From Chara braunii (lineage: Eukaryota > Streptophyta > Charophyceae > Charales > Characeae): a DNA stretch of 31,052 nt. This document shows, piece after piece, positions 9,475-18,253 of the stretch. Below the pieces are notes generated by a model that was given only the letters and a program-made list of their open reading frames with translations, was not told the DNA's origin and ran no database searches. The stretch spans positions 469,508-500,559 of the forward strand of contig BFEA01000795.1 in NCBI GenBank assembly GCA_003427395.1. Direction: 5' to 3'. The translations under genes and the position numbers were made by a program. Each line of letters begins with the position of its first letter. Within the stretch, counting starts at the first letter, position 1.

Positions 9475-9785
9475 AGGACTCAACCAGGCCCTTCTTGTGT
9501 ATAGGGTAGTGTTAAGTGTCTGGGAAATGTCTATGATAGTCAGTAGCACATACTTGCAAAGTGTGCACAAGTGCATACTCTGCAAGTGCATGAAAGTGTG
9601 CGCTTTGGAGATGGACGTGTGTAACTGTGAACGAGTCCTCAAGTAGGCGCGTGTGTATAGGCAAGCGTTAACTGTCTAGGAAATGTCTATGATTATCAAT
9701 AGTTTATACTTGCAAAGCGTGCACAAGTGCACACTTTGCAGGTGCACGCAAGTGTGCGTTTTGCAGACGGGTGTGAGGAAACTTT
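9475..9785 (+). repeat. ~156-bp diverged tandem duplication carrying a palindrome
   Basis: Two copies, offset about 156 bp, share CAA/AAGCG..TTAA.TGTCT.GGAAATGTCTATGAT and a palindromic core. The core is TTGCAAAGTGTGCACAAGTG followed by its near mirror, at 9552-9587 and 9708-9743. Arms of about 15 bp can pair with few mismatches in each copy. Confidence 0.75.
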
Positions 9786-10308
9786 GCCGTCAACCAAATG
9801 AATGCCGGGACACATGTCTGTACTGGTAGCTCAGCCATTTTGCAAGCTCTACATGCAACACAGACAAAATGTGGCATGTTGGTCTTGCTAGCTTTTATGC
9901 TGATGGAATGGTTTCATGAAAGAATAGCAAGTGTTAGTGCCGCGTGCCTAGAAGTATCAGATAGGCATGGTGCAGAATCCAAGGATCACCATGAAGGAAC
10001 AACAATAATACAATTCAGCGGAAGACTGAAATGCACAGATCTGAATCCTCGAGACTCAGGACTGACTGCATACATCCATCATCACTTGCGTACAGGATGG
10101 ACATGGCGGCTCGGACAAGGAAGATCGACGCCATGTCCGCAATACGTCCACAGAGGAAGGAGGTGAAGGAAGAGAGGAAGAGGGCAGAAGAAGGGGGAGA
10201 CTGCACTCGATCGCTCTGCGAAAGGAGTCTCCAACACTAGTCCCCAAAGTCTTTGTCCAGCATACAATGTCTGAGTCTGGGCAATCGCCCGAATGGTCTC
10301 CAAGTCTC

Positions 10309-10310
<2 letters not shown>
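9786..10310. other. No gene seen
   Basis: No recognised coding region. A 122-codon open frame starting at 9798 shows no family match. Confidence 0.4.

Positions 10311-10364
<54 letters not shown>
10311..10364 (+). repeat. (CT)n microsatellite
   Basis: 27 uninterrupted CT units. Confidence 0.97.
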
Positions 10365-10367
<3 letters not shown>

Positions 10368-10446
10368 GAAGGAAACAGCCGAAGGAGAGGAAGAAGAAGA
10401 AGAGATGGATATGGAGGATCGAATCAACAGAAGAGATGACGATGAG

Positions 10447-10448
<2 letters not shown>

Positions 10449-10506
<58 letters not shown>
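10449..10506 (+). repeat. (CT)n microsatellite
   Basis: 29 CT units. The 84 bp between this tract and the one at 10311 is purine-rich (GAAGAAGGAAACAGC, GAAGAAGAAGAAGAG), so pyrimidine and purine blocks alternate on one strand. Confidence 0.97.
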
Positions 10507-10508
<2 letters not shown>

Positions 10509-10582
10509 GCCATGTACTACCAGCGTAAAGACGTCGTCCTGAAGACGATCTCTAGGGATGGCACCCACGATGAGTCTTGCAG

Positions 10583-11302
10583 GTAAGTGTACTTACTCCT
10601 GGCCTCCGCCCTGATCCTCATAACTCCTCTACTTCTAGCCTAGTGCAGCTAGAACTGTAATGCTGCTCCAGCGGCGTTGTCGCCTAACTCTACAAATGCT
10701 GCATGCCTTGAATGAGGGTGGAGCTGTATATAGCACTGGGCCTAATGGATCCTGCTCCGGTCTGCATCCTGGGCCGTCCGATGGTTATGCCGATCAATGG
10801 TCCAGGATGCCCAAATTCTGGTCCTGATTCCTGGCCTGCCTGGGTCGCAAGCGGACATCCAGGCTCCTCTGCTGAACCAGCAGAGGTGTCCTCACAAGAG
10901 GACGAAACATGGTTCAGCCCCAAACGAAGCGTGCCAGGCCTGAAAAACGGGCGCTGGGCCTGAAACGACACATCTGGTCCAGAGGACTACCCGGTCTGGA
11001 CAAAATACTGAAATGGCACATCCAGACCGGACAAACCTGAAGCAGACAAATGAACTCAGAACAGACTGAGAACAACAATGAAAATAAAGAATGCCGACAA
11101 AACCCAAAAATTAAAAGAACACCCCCGAAATCACACCCCACAACCCCTGAACCAATGGCGAGCCCTGAAGGGGCCCGTGTGGGAGCCGTGCATGCCACAG
11201 TTAGTGACATTTGGCAAACACACAACACATGGATGTGGACAGCGCAGACGCATGCATGCACACATGGATGTGCGGACACATACATGGCCACAACAAGCTG
11301 TG
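10583..11302. other. No gene seen; left flank of the chromovirus
   Basis: Mixed DNA. Open frames on both strands lack family similarity. It ends at the 4-bp target duplication of the chromovirus. Confidence 0.45.
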
Positions 11303-11306
11303 GATT
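11303..11306. repeat. Target site duplication, left (GATT)
   Basis: GATT directly precedes the LTR start TGTTATG and recurs directly after the other LTR at 19382-19385. Ty3/gypsy integrases usually make 4-6 bp duplications. Four bases alone could match by chance. Confidence 0.65.
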
Positions 11307-12433
11307 TGTTATGTACCCAATTGAACTTCAATCCACAACGAATTCACACGTTCCCATACACGCATGCAATTGCAGAGTAGTCTCGGAAGGAGGCAAATCC
11401 ACACAAAACCGGAGAGGAGATATGCACAGCGGAAGCTCGAAATACACAGGGAATTGAAAAACGATTTTCAATTCTGTAATCCCCCGTCCTCCTCCAATCA
11501 ATCCAAAGTACTTGTTCCAAGAATCACAACCGCGTTTACAACAACCGCGAACAATCAAAACAAGTGTTCAACGAAGTCTGCACGAGTCTTCTTCTTCCTC
11601 CTCGCCACCTCATACCCCTGGCTTTGGCTGCCGTAGCAGCAGTAACCCCACAGCTGTCACAACCTGCCAGTCTGAACCAGCAACCCCAATAATAGCAGTG
11701 CCAGCTCAGCGTCGGCACGGCAGTGCAACGCTGGAAGTCCCAATGAAGAAGGAGACAACCAATCCAATACTTTGAAGAAGACAAAAACGAAGTTCCTCTT
11801 GAGGGGGAACAGAAAATATGGCAGCCAAGTGTAAAAGGCAGCGCCCGAACCAAAACAACACAATCCTGGTGAAGCTCTTGCGCAGAGCTGCTGATAGCAG
11901 CAGTGCTATCTCCAACTTCGTGTCCCAGCCCTAGCTATGCTGGGCTTCAAGGAAGGAGATGTCCTCGCCCAAAATAACGCAGCAACGCTTCGGCCATGAA
12001 CGGGCAGCGTTCTCCCAGCAATAGTGTCGAAAAAAAGACCCAACCCAAATTTCCTGCCCGCTACTTCTACCCTCTGCCTAGACCTACGACGGACTGACGA
12101 AGCAACAACCCAAGACTCACCTGTATCTAGATGGAAACAGGGGAAAAGGGGACCTAGACCTATCACAAAGGAAAATGCATCGGCCGAATGGTCTAAGACT
12201 ACCAACAGGGACTACTAGTAGCCGACTCAGGGATCAAGTCCCACACAGCTCAACACTCACAAACAAGACACACAGATCACAGGTCGCGCGATCAAGTCCT
12301 GCAAGGCTCAAAACAGGCAAACAGCAAACAAACAAGCAACACAACAGGCAAAGGTTGCGGGATCAAGTCCTGCCAACAACGACAGGGGCGAAATTACTGT
12401 ACAGCCCGCTTGTAGCTTTTGCAATTCATTGCA
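11307..12433 (-). repeat. LTR (3' LTR in element sense)
   Basis: Begins TGTTATG and ends CATTGCA on the + strand, giving TG..CA ends in either sense. It matches 18254-19381 at about 95% by eye. It contains a tRNA-like module (12181-12242) and further T-arm-like words. The matched ends are flanked by the PPT on the inside and GATT on the outside. Confidence 0.93.
12181..12242 (+). other. tRNA-like module inside the left LTR
   Basis: GGCCGAATGGTCTAAGACTA (from 12182) resembles the D-arm and A box of a type II (Leu/Ser) tRNA. GGGATCAAGTCCC (12230-12242), 48 nt further on, resembles a T-arm and B box with one base changed from GGTTCAAGTCC. Two more T-arm-like words follow, near 12287 (GCGATCAAGTCC) and 12357 (GCGGGATCAAGTCC). 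The module is antisense to the element. It could be a captured SINE head or tRNA relic. It is equally present in the other LTR. Confidence 0.6.
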
Positions 12434-12446
12434 TTCCTACCCTCCC
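12434..12446 (-). promoter_or_regulatory. Polypurine tract (PPT)
   Basis: On the element strand this reads GGGAGGGTAGGAA and abuts the 3' LTR. It primes plus-strand DNA synthesis during reverse transcription. One T interrupts an otherwise pure purine run. Confidence 0.85.
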
Positions 12447-12465
12447 GGGGAGCGAGGACCCCGAG

Positions 12466-13512
12466 CTAGAAGTGTGCACGAGGAGGCCATCTGAGGAACT
12501 TTCCACTTTGTTTAGCCTCGTAAAACCGCACAATTGAATTGGCAGACTCGAGAAGTTCCTTTCTTGTAAACCAACGGTCCTGGGTATGAGGTTGGAAGAG
12601 GAACTTGACAAGATATTCACAGTCTGGGCCAGTGCCCCATTTGTCTTCAATGCTCTCGACTTCATATCCCTTTCCAGGGATAGAAGGTCCAAACTGCGGT
12701 GGCCGATCAGGAAATGCGTCAGCGGGAGTGAAAGGCAACAATTTTGAGGCATGGAAGACAGGATAGGTCCTGATATGTGGGGGTACAGCAAGTACATAAG
12801 ATGGCCCAAAAGAGTCTGCTCCCACAGTATCAAGTACCTGCCATGGGCCATAGTATACAGACAACAACTTTCGTGATATATCCTGTTCATTAGTTAACTC
12901 TGATCTTTTCACCCAGACCCAGTGACCAGGCCGAATAGGAGAGGGAGAACGATGCTTATTGGCCTGCTCTATCATCCTTTTTTGAGCCTTGAACATGTTT
13001 GTTCTGGCTTCCTCTAGGTCTTTCTCATAACTCTTGGTGAACTCTGCAGTCCCAGGAGTTAGTTTAGGCTTGGTTTTGTCAATGAGATCGTCAAGAGGTT
13101 GTCTGGGGTCCCTGGCAAAGTGAAGCCTATAGGGTGTAAAGTCTGTAGTGCTGTGAACGAAAGTATTATACATAAGTTGAGCCCTGGACAGATATTTGTC
13201 CCAGTCCTGTTGATCAGGAGTGATCGCAAGACGCAACAGTTGAAACAAGACTTGGTTCATCACTTTAGCCTGTCCATTGGCTTTAGGATGCCTGCCAAAA
13301 GTCGTGTCTAGCTTGGAATGGAGGTAGTCTTTACAGAAAGACTGCCATTCATCGCTGCAAAACCTGGGGTCTCTGTCACTTACAATGGAGGTTGGGCACC
13401 CATGGACATTAACCCACCTCTCAGCAAACAGCTCTCTGACCAGAGGAACTCTGGCCTCAGCAGGTAAGGGAATAAACTCAACAAACTTAGAGAAACGATC
13501 GATACATACCAT
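12466..13512 (-). pseudogene. Chromovirus integrase core and chromodomain (pol, part 3)
   Basis: This 348-residue stretch continues the same frame as the segment upstream, after a TAG at 13516-13518 where a sense codon is expected. Residues 1-100 are the integrase core, with VCIDRFSKF and the second catalytic Asp in SDRDPRF (D46). In HPKANGQAKVMNQ the residue expected to be the catalytic Glu is Lys (K83). Residues about 190-261 form the GPF/Y-type C-terminal domain (YYGPWQVLDTV ... VFHASKLLPF). Residues 282-333 form a chromodomain (GYEVESIEDKW, EYLVKFLF, DRWFTRKELL). Integrases insert the DNA copy; the chromodomain is thought to read histone marks. With the stop and the Glu-to-Lys change it should be inactive. 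Confidence 0.93.
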
Positions 13513-13515
13513 TAC

Positions 13516-14283
13516 CTATCTCATGCCACGAGGGGTGGTCTTGCCCAAATCAGTGAAGTCAATGGACACTGACTCACTTGGACCATCTGGAATAGGCAAT
13601 GGTTTGAGTAGTCCCATAGGAGGTCGTGTGTGGACCTTGTTCCTTTGGCATAACTCGCAAGTCTGTAAGTACTTGAGAATATCCTCCTTCATCCTTGACC
13701 AATAAAAGCGTTGGGTCAGGGCAACATAAGTCTTTAGGAACCCAAAGTGACCTCGAGCATCGTGACTCTTTGAAATCGGATGAGTTATGATTTTGGGATC
13801 ATTAGGAATGCACAAGCGTTCTTCTCCTTCACTGATGGTGTATAGGAGATCTGAAGTCAAGGCATAGCATGGCTCAGAATTGGGATCCACCTGCAGATTC
13901 CTAATAATAGGGCCAAAGACAGGGTCCTGAAGCAACGCATCAGAAATATCCTGGCGTGTGGAGTCTCCAAATGAGTAAGTATGAACAATAGCAACAAAGG
14001 TGTCAGGTCTGCGAGAAAGAGCATCAACTACTCTGTTATAACATCCCTTTTTGTGTTTCAGTTCAAAGTCAAAGGAGTCAATGGACTGAATATACCTCGC
14101 CAACTTGTCATTTAACTCCCCCTGGGTCTTCATCCACTGCAAGGTCGAATGGTAAGAGTAAACCTTGAAGTGTCTTCCTAGTAAGAAGTGGTTCCATTGT
14201 TTGAGGGCACACACAAGGGCAAACAATTCTTTCTCACAAGTAGATGCCTGAACTTTCTGTGCCTTGATTTTCTTACTCATCAA
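13516..14283 (-). pseudogene. Chromovirus RNase H end and integrase zinc finger (pol, part 2)
   Basis: This segment lies in a different frame from the RT segment, after a frameshift at about 14280. The first residue shown by the open frame is not a true start. Residues 1-92 complete RNase H, with EKEL (catalytic Glu) and VVDALSRR at the end. The usual catalytic Asp before His in the TDH motif is replaced (SYH, residues 43-45). The integrase HHCC finger follows: H174, H179, C209, C212 (SHDARGH ... CELC). IDF at 241-243 holds the first catalytic Asp. It ends at TAG (13516-13518), with the integrase continuing in the same frame beyond. A C-to-T change in the coding strand would explain that stop. 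Confidence 0.93.
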
Positions 14284-16106
14284 CTCACAGGCTTGAGGTC
14301 GGACCCATCATCTTGTTGAAGGACAGCCCCTACACCATACTGACTTGCATCTGTGGTCAACACAAATGGCAAGGTAGGGTCAGGAAGCCTCAACATAGGT
14401 GCTTGGGTCAAGGCTTTCTTCAATCTGGAGAAAGCCAATTGGAATGTGGGTGTCCATTTGAAAGGAACATCTTTTGCCAATAGGTTAGTCAGGGGAGTGG
14501 CCACAGTAGAAAAGTTTCTGATAAACTTTCTGTAGTAAGATGCCAGACCCATGAAAGACCTGATGTCCCTAACAGTTTGTGGTTGTGGCCAATCCCCGAC
14601 AACAGCCACTTTGGAGGCTTCTGGGAAAAGACCATCTGCAGAAATGACATGTCCCAAATACAAAACAAAAGAGGCACCAAAATATGATTTTTCTGTATTT
14701 ATTTTGTATTTGTTTTTCCTCAAAATCTGCAGAATTTTTTTGAGATGATCATCGTGGTCAACAACATTCTTGCTGAACACCAAAATATCATCCAGATAGA
14801 CCACCACAAAACGATCAAGAAATGGTTTAAAAATTCTGTTCATTTTTGTTTGGAAGGTTCCTGGTGCATTGCATAACCCAAAGGGCATGACCAGGAACTC
14901 ATAGGTGCCATACTGGGTTTTAAAGGCTGTCTTAGCAATATCCTCCTCAACCATTTCGATCTGATGATACCCGGATTTTAGATCGATTTTGCTGAAAACT
15001 TTGCAGCCTTGCACCATATCCAACAGGTCATCAATCCTAGGCAAGGGCTCTGAGCTCTTCCTAGTGATCTTGTTCAGGCCCCTATAATCAATACACATCC
15101 TGAGTTCACCATTTCCTTTGGGAACAAAGAGAACTGGTGCCCCATACTCAGATGTGCTGGGCCTGATCGAACCCTTCTCAGTTAGTGTCTCTAATTGCTT
15201 TCTCAGCTCATCCAACTCAGCAGGAGACATCCTATAGACTCTGCTCTTGCGAGGAGCTGAGTCAGGTAGGATCTCTATGCGATGTTTGGTGTGCCTATGG
15301 ACAAGTCCAGTAGGCTCCTGAGCTAAGTCTGCATAATCATCAACCACTCTGTTGATGATGGGATCACACTGAGGGGTGGATGAATCAGTTTGTGCCACAT
15401 AGGCAACAAAGAGATTCTGATGGTCAGTCAGTTTAGACAAGTTGTAAAATTCTCTTGCCTTCAGGCGATAACAACTTGTCTTAGGGTGATAGTTTGTTGC
15501 TAAGACACAAGGTCTAAGCTCACCCTGTTCAGTTTCTAACTGAACACCGGGCACAACCCTGTCAATGCATGGATTAGTTGCCCTTAACCATTTCAGGCTC
15601 AGAACCAGATCAAAAGGCAAGTGTGGAAACACATAGAAGTTCAGGTTATGTCCGACTTCTCCTTTGGCATCAAAGGTGACTGGCACACCTTTGATAGCCT
15701 GTTGGACTGTGACAGATTGGGCATTCCCAACCTGTATGCATAAGGGGTGCTCAAGGTCTGAGACCTTGAGTCCCGAGTGGAGTTGTTGTACTCTTGCAGG
15801 GGAGATGAAATTCCTTGTAGCATAACAGTCTAACAGTGCTTCGATCCGGGTTCTGTTAATTAGAGGTTTGAGAAAAATCAGGTCTGACTTCACTTTTCTC
15901 TTCTCCTTCAGTTGAAGATGAAGGGAGCAGAGCTGATCAATCTCTTCCTCAGATAAGGGCTCATCCAAGAAAGGCTCAGTGTATACATACAAAGAGTCAG
16001 TTGCAGCCTCAACACAATCAGCCTGAAAGACTGATTCACCTTCAAGAGAGGGTGAATTCAGTTCAGCAGGGGTGGCTGCTACCTCTGCTGGCCTGTTCAG
16101 TTTTTT
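14280..16106 (-). pseudogene. Chromovirus protease and reverse transcriptase (pol, part 1)
   Basis: The frame is open from the slippery site at 16100-16106. Before the stretch starting YVYTEPFLDEP it encodes about 36 linker residues (LNRPAEVAATPAELN...), so pol needs no start of its own. The protease motif is ALLDCYATRNFIS, about 55 residues after 15992. The Gly expected after the catalytic Asp-Ser/Thr/Cys pair is Tyr, so the protease is probably dead. RT is well preserved: LRMCIDYRGLNKIT, FSKIDLKSGYHQIE, MPFGLCNAP and the catalytic YLDD near residue 400. RNase H begins with TTDAS, then the frame stops (TGA) after DLKPVS. The next segment continues in another frame. RT copies genomic RNA in virus-like particles. 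Confidence 0.95.
16064..16106 (-). promoter_or_regulatory. Programmed -1 ribosomal frameshift cassette (gag-pol)
   Basis: In element sense the gag frame ends TCA AAA AAC TGA. The bases A AAA AAC (16106-16100) form the classic X XXY YYZ slippery heptamer. Slipping back by one gives AAA AAA CTG AAC and enters the open pol frame exactly. Nine bases after the heptamer, CAGCAG (16090-16085) can pair with CTGCTG (16069-16064) to form a 6-bp stem closing a 15-nt loop. Heptamer, immediate stop, spacer and stem all match known -1 signals. Function is inferred. Confidence 0.85.
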
Positions 16107-17377
16107 GAAGTGTTAGTGCCCCAAGTGGGGCAGTCCTTCACAAAGTGCTTCTTAGCACATTTGAGGCAAACTCCCTGATCCTTTCTTTTCTTCCATGTCC
16201 CCTCAGCAATCTTGAGACTTCTCCAGGGGAAAGTGGCAGGATCCATGGGATTAGCTGGACAGGTGGCGCCCTTTGGAAGATTGGGTACTTGCGGGCCACC
16301 TGGGTGTTTGCATGAACCCTTAGGATTGGAGGGCCTTTGGGGATGAAATTGACTTTTGCCTTTCATCAGGCTCATCAGAGTCTGACCCAGCAACAGGGCA
16401 GCCTGATCTGGTGTGGCTCCCGCATCTAGATCAGCTGAGGGAACAGATCCTCCCTGGTCAGAGCCTGCAGAGTTGTCATCAGATCCTGCAGCATACAATC
16501 CTCCCTTTCCCTTTCTCCTGTTCTGGGAAGAGGAGGTGGTTCCCCTTTGGGAAGAGGTCTGGAGATGGAGTGTGGCCTCCATGTCCAGTGCTGCCCTGCC
16601 AAATTTGTGGCCTGCAGTAAACAGGGCCTTGGCATATGTCTCTGGAGCAGCCCTGACAAACCATGTCAGCTTGTCCTGCTCAAACATTTCCAAACCAGGT
16701 GTGGAGGTTAGTTTCTCCCACTTTGCATAGAGCTTGGAGAGTGATCCACGCCACTTACTCTGGCCTAGTCTCACAAGCTCGTCATTTGCTTTGCGGGCCT
16801 TTTCCTTGTCAGCAAACCTGGTTTCCAGACCCTGAAAAATGGCATCCAGACCAACTGCAGCAATCCAATCATCCAGCTGCTTTTGAGCCTTGCTGGCCTC
16901 GGAAGTTGCCCACTTTAGTGGTGCCCTTGACAGGAGGGCCACTGTGGCACGTGCCTTGTCCACCTCTGGGCAGGTATAGCCCCTGAGGTAAGACCTCATC
17001 TGGGCTATCCAGTCTGAGATGTCCACTTTGGGGTCTTCCCCAGTGAACTTCTCAGGCTGGGCCATCTTGGGAAATCGCAGTTCCGTCTGCACAGTGCCGG
17101 AACGTGGTTCCCCTGTGGGCACAGTCCCAGAGACCTGCGCCACCTTCTCTTTTGGAGGAGTTGGTGAAGTCTTGGGAGAACCAGGACGGGATGATTGTGG
17201 TGTGGGCGCCGGAGGAGGGCTAAGAGCAGGAGGGCTAGTAGGGTGAGGAGAGGGTACAGGCGTAGGAGGGAAATGCCTGAAGAACGCTGCTGACAAATTT
17301 TCCAATTTGCTGTCAATAGATGACAGTTGGGACTCAACTGCCAGAGCAGAGTTCAAACACTGCTGTGCAGTCTGCAA
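16097..17377 (-). CDS. Chromovirus Gag
   Basis: Gag packages the RNA in cytoplasmic virus-like particles. About 426 residues: an N-terminal helical part (QTAQQCLNSALAVESQL), a Pro/Ser-rich stretch (about 37-78), the retrotransposon gag domain from KMAQPEKFTGEDPKVDISDW (about 104), a low-complexity basic region, and a C-terminal zinc knuckle with C404, C407, H411, C416. That spacing is CX2CX3HX4C, one residue shorter than the usual CX2CX4HX4C. The frame has no ATG before residue 105: the first codon used here (17375-17377) is TTG and a stop lies at 17384-17386. The reading may be entered by splicing or the start may be lost. It overlaps pol at the slippery site. Confidence 0.88.
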   Translation of the reverse strand: MQTAQQCLNSALAVESQLSSIDSKLENLSAAFFRHFPPTPVPSPHPTSPPALSPPPAPTPQSSRPGSPKTSPTPPKEKVAQVSGTVPTGEPRSGTVQTELRFPKMAQPEKFTGEDPKVDISDWIAQMRSYLRGYTCPEVDKARATVALLSRAPLKWATSEASKAQKQLDDWIAAVGLDAIFQGLETRFADKEKARKANDELVRLGQSKWRGSLSKLYAKWEKLTSTPGLEMFEQDKLTWFVRAAPETYAKALFTAGHKFGRAALDMEATLHLQTSSQRGTTSSSQNRRKGKGGLYAAGSDDNSAGSDQGGSVPSADLDAGATPDQAALLLGQTLMSLMKGKSQFHPQRPSNPKGSCKHPGGPQVPNLPKGATCPANPMDPATFPWRSLKIAEGTWKKRKDQGVCLKCAKKHFVKDCPTWGTNTSKN

Positions 17378-17383
17378 AACATT

Positions 17384-18239
17384 TCAATTCTAATCAAAAT
17401 AGGAATCTGTCATTTCACTGACGTTCTGACTTCTGATACGGATAGGCAGTATTCAATACTGACTGACCGATTTGTGACTGCCAACTGACAGGATTGACCG
17501 ACAGACCGACAATAAATTCCGGTTGCCACTCACAGAACCAGGTAGGCAATCACCGCAGATCAGGGTCAATGGGATGCAATTCCATTTTTTTTTTTTTTTT
17601 TTTTTTTTTGAATTAGAACAGTTTCAGAGAGGGGTCAGAAACAACCAGAATGGCGACTGACGACCTATCTGACGGAGACTGCACACAGACTAACGACTGA
17701 CAGACTCTGACAGACACTGACAGGGTCTGATGACGGCCAAGAAATCCAGGAACGAACTCACTTGGACGAAACTTGATCGAAGATATCTGGCCTGTCAACC
17801 GTTGACCGCCAATCTGCCGCAAGATGAAGTAAACCAGTCTGACATCGATGTCAGACCTGCAGCGGAGATTTGATAAATTTTCCAATCAGACTCGTCGAAG
17901 TGACTGCAGCAGCGGCACAGACTGAAGTCCCGTGCCGTCTAGGGGCATGGTCTGCGACTTGAGGGTCGCTCGACACTCAGTTCTGCCGAGCCACTTAGGG
18001 TTGACGCAGCGGTCAACTCGGCTCTCGCCGGATGAAACTTCCCGTGAAAGTTCCACAAATCCGCATCTCTTTTTTTTTTTCTTTTTTTTTTGATAGCGGT
18101 AATTCTCCCCTCGCCCACTACCTTCCACCACCTCTCACCAACGACACCCGTTGAAGAAAGCGGACAACAAGTCCCTACTCCAACCGCCGCTCAGAAAGGA
18201 GGTTGCCACTCAATCGCTCGCCGGTTGCACACGGTCGCA
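17384..18239 (-). other. Chromovirus leader (between PBS and gag)
   Basis: No conserved domain. On the + strand it is rich in CTGAC/GACTGACAG words (17410-17730). It has a long T run at 17586-17609 and broken T runs at 18069-18091, which are A runs in element sense. In element sense a possible acceptor, TTTTGCAG, ends at 17372 just inside gag. Confidence 0.6.
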
Positions 18240-18251
18240 GCGCCGATACGA
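18240..18251 (-). promoter_or_regulatory. Weak primer-binding site
   Basis: Two bases inside the 5' LTR the element strand reads TCGTATCGGCGC, agreeing at 9 of 12 positions with the initiator-Met tRNA-type site TGGTATCAGAGC. It may be a decayed site or one for another primer. Confidence 0.4.
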
Positions 18252-18253
18252 AC

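Noticed and set aside
10512-10582. Possible first exon: ATG then 23 codons (MYYQRKDVVLKTIS...) ending in AG|GTAAGT after a (CT)n tract
   Set aside because: Good donor consensus but no family similarity and no partner exon; inside the LIP5 intron. Kept only as a curiosity.
16411-17246. Several plus-strand frames over gag
   Set aside because: Shadow frames opposite the conserved Gag coding strand.
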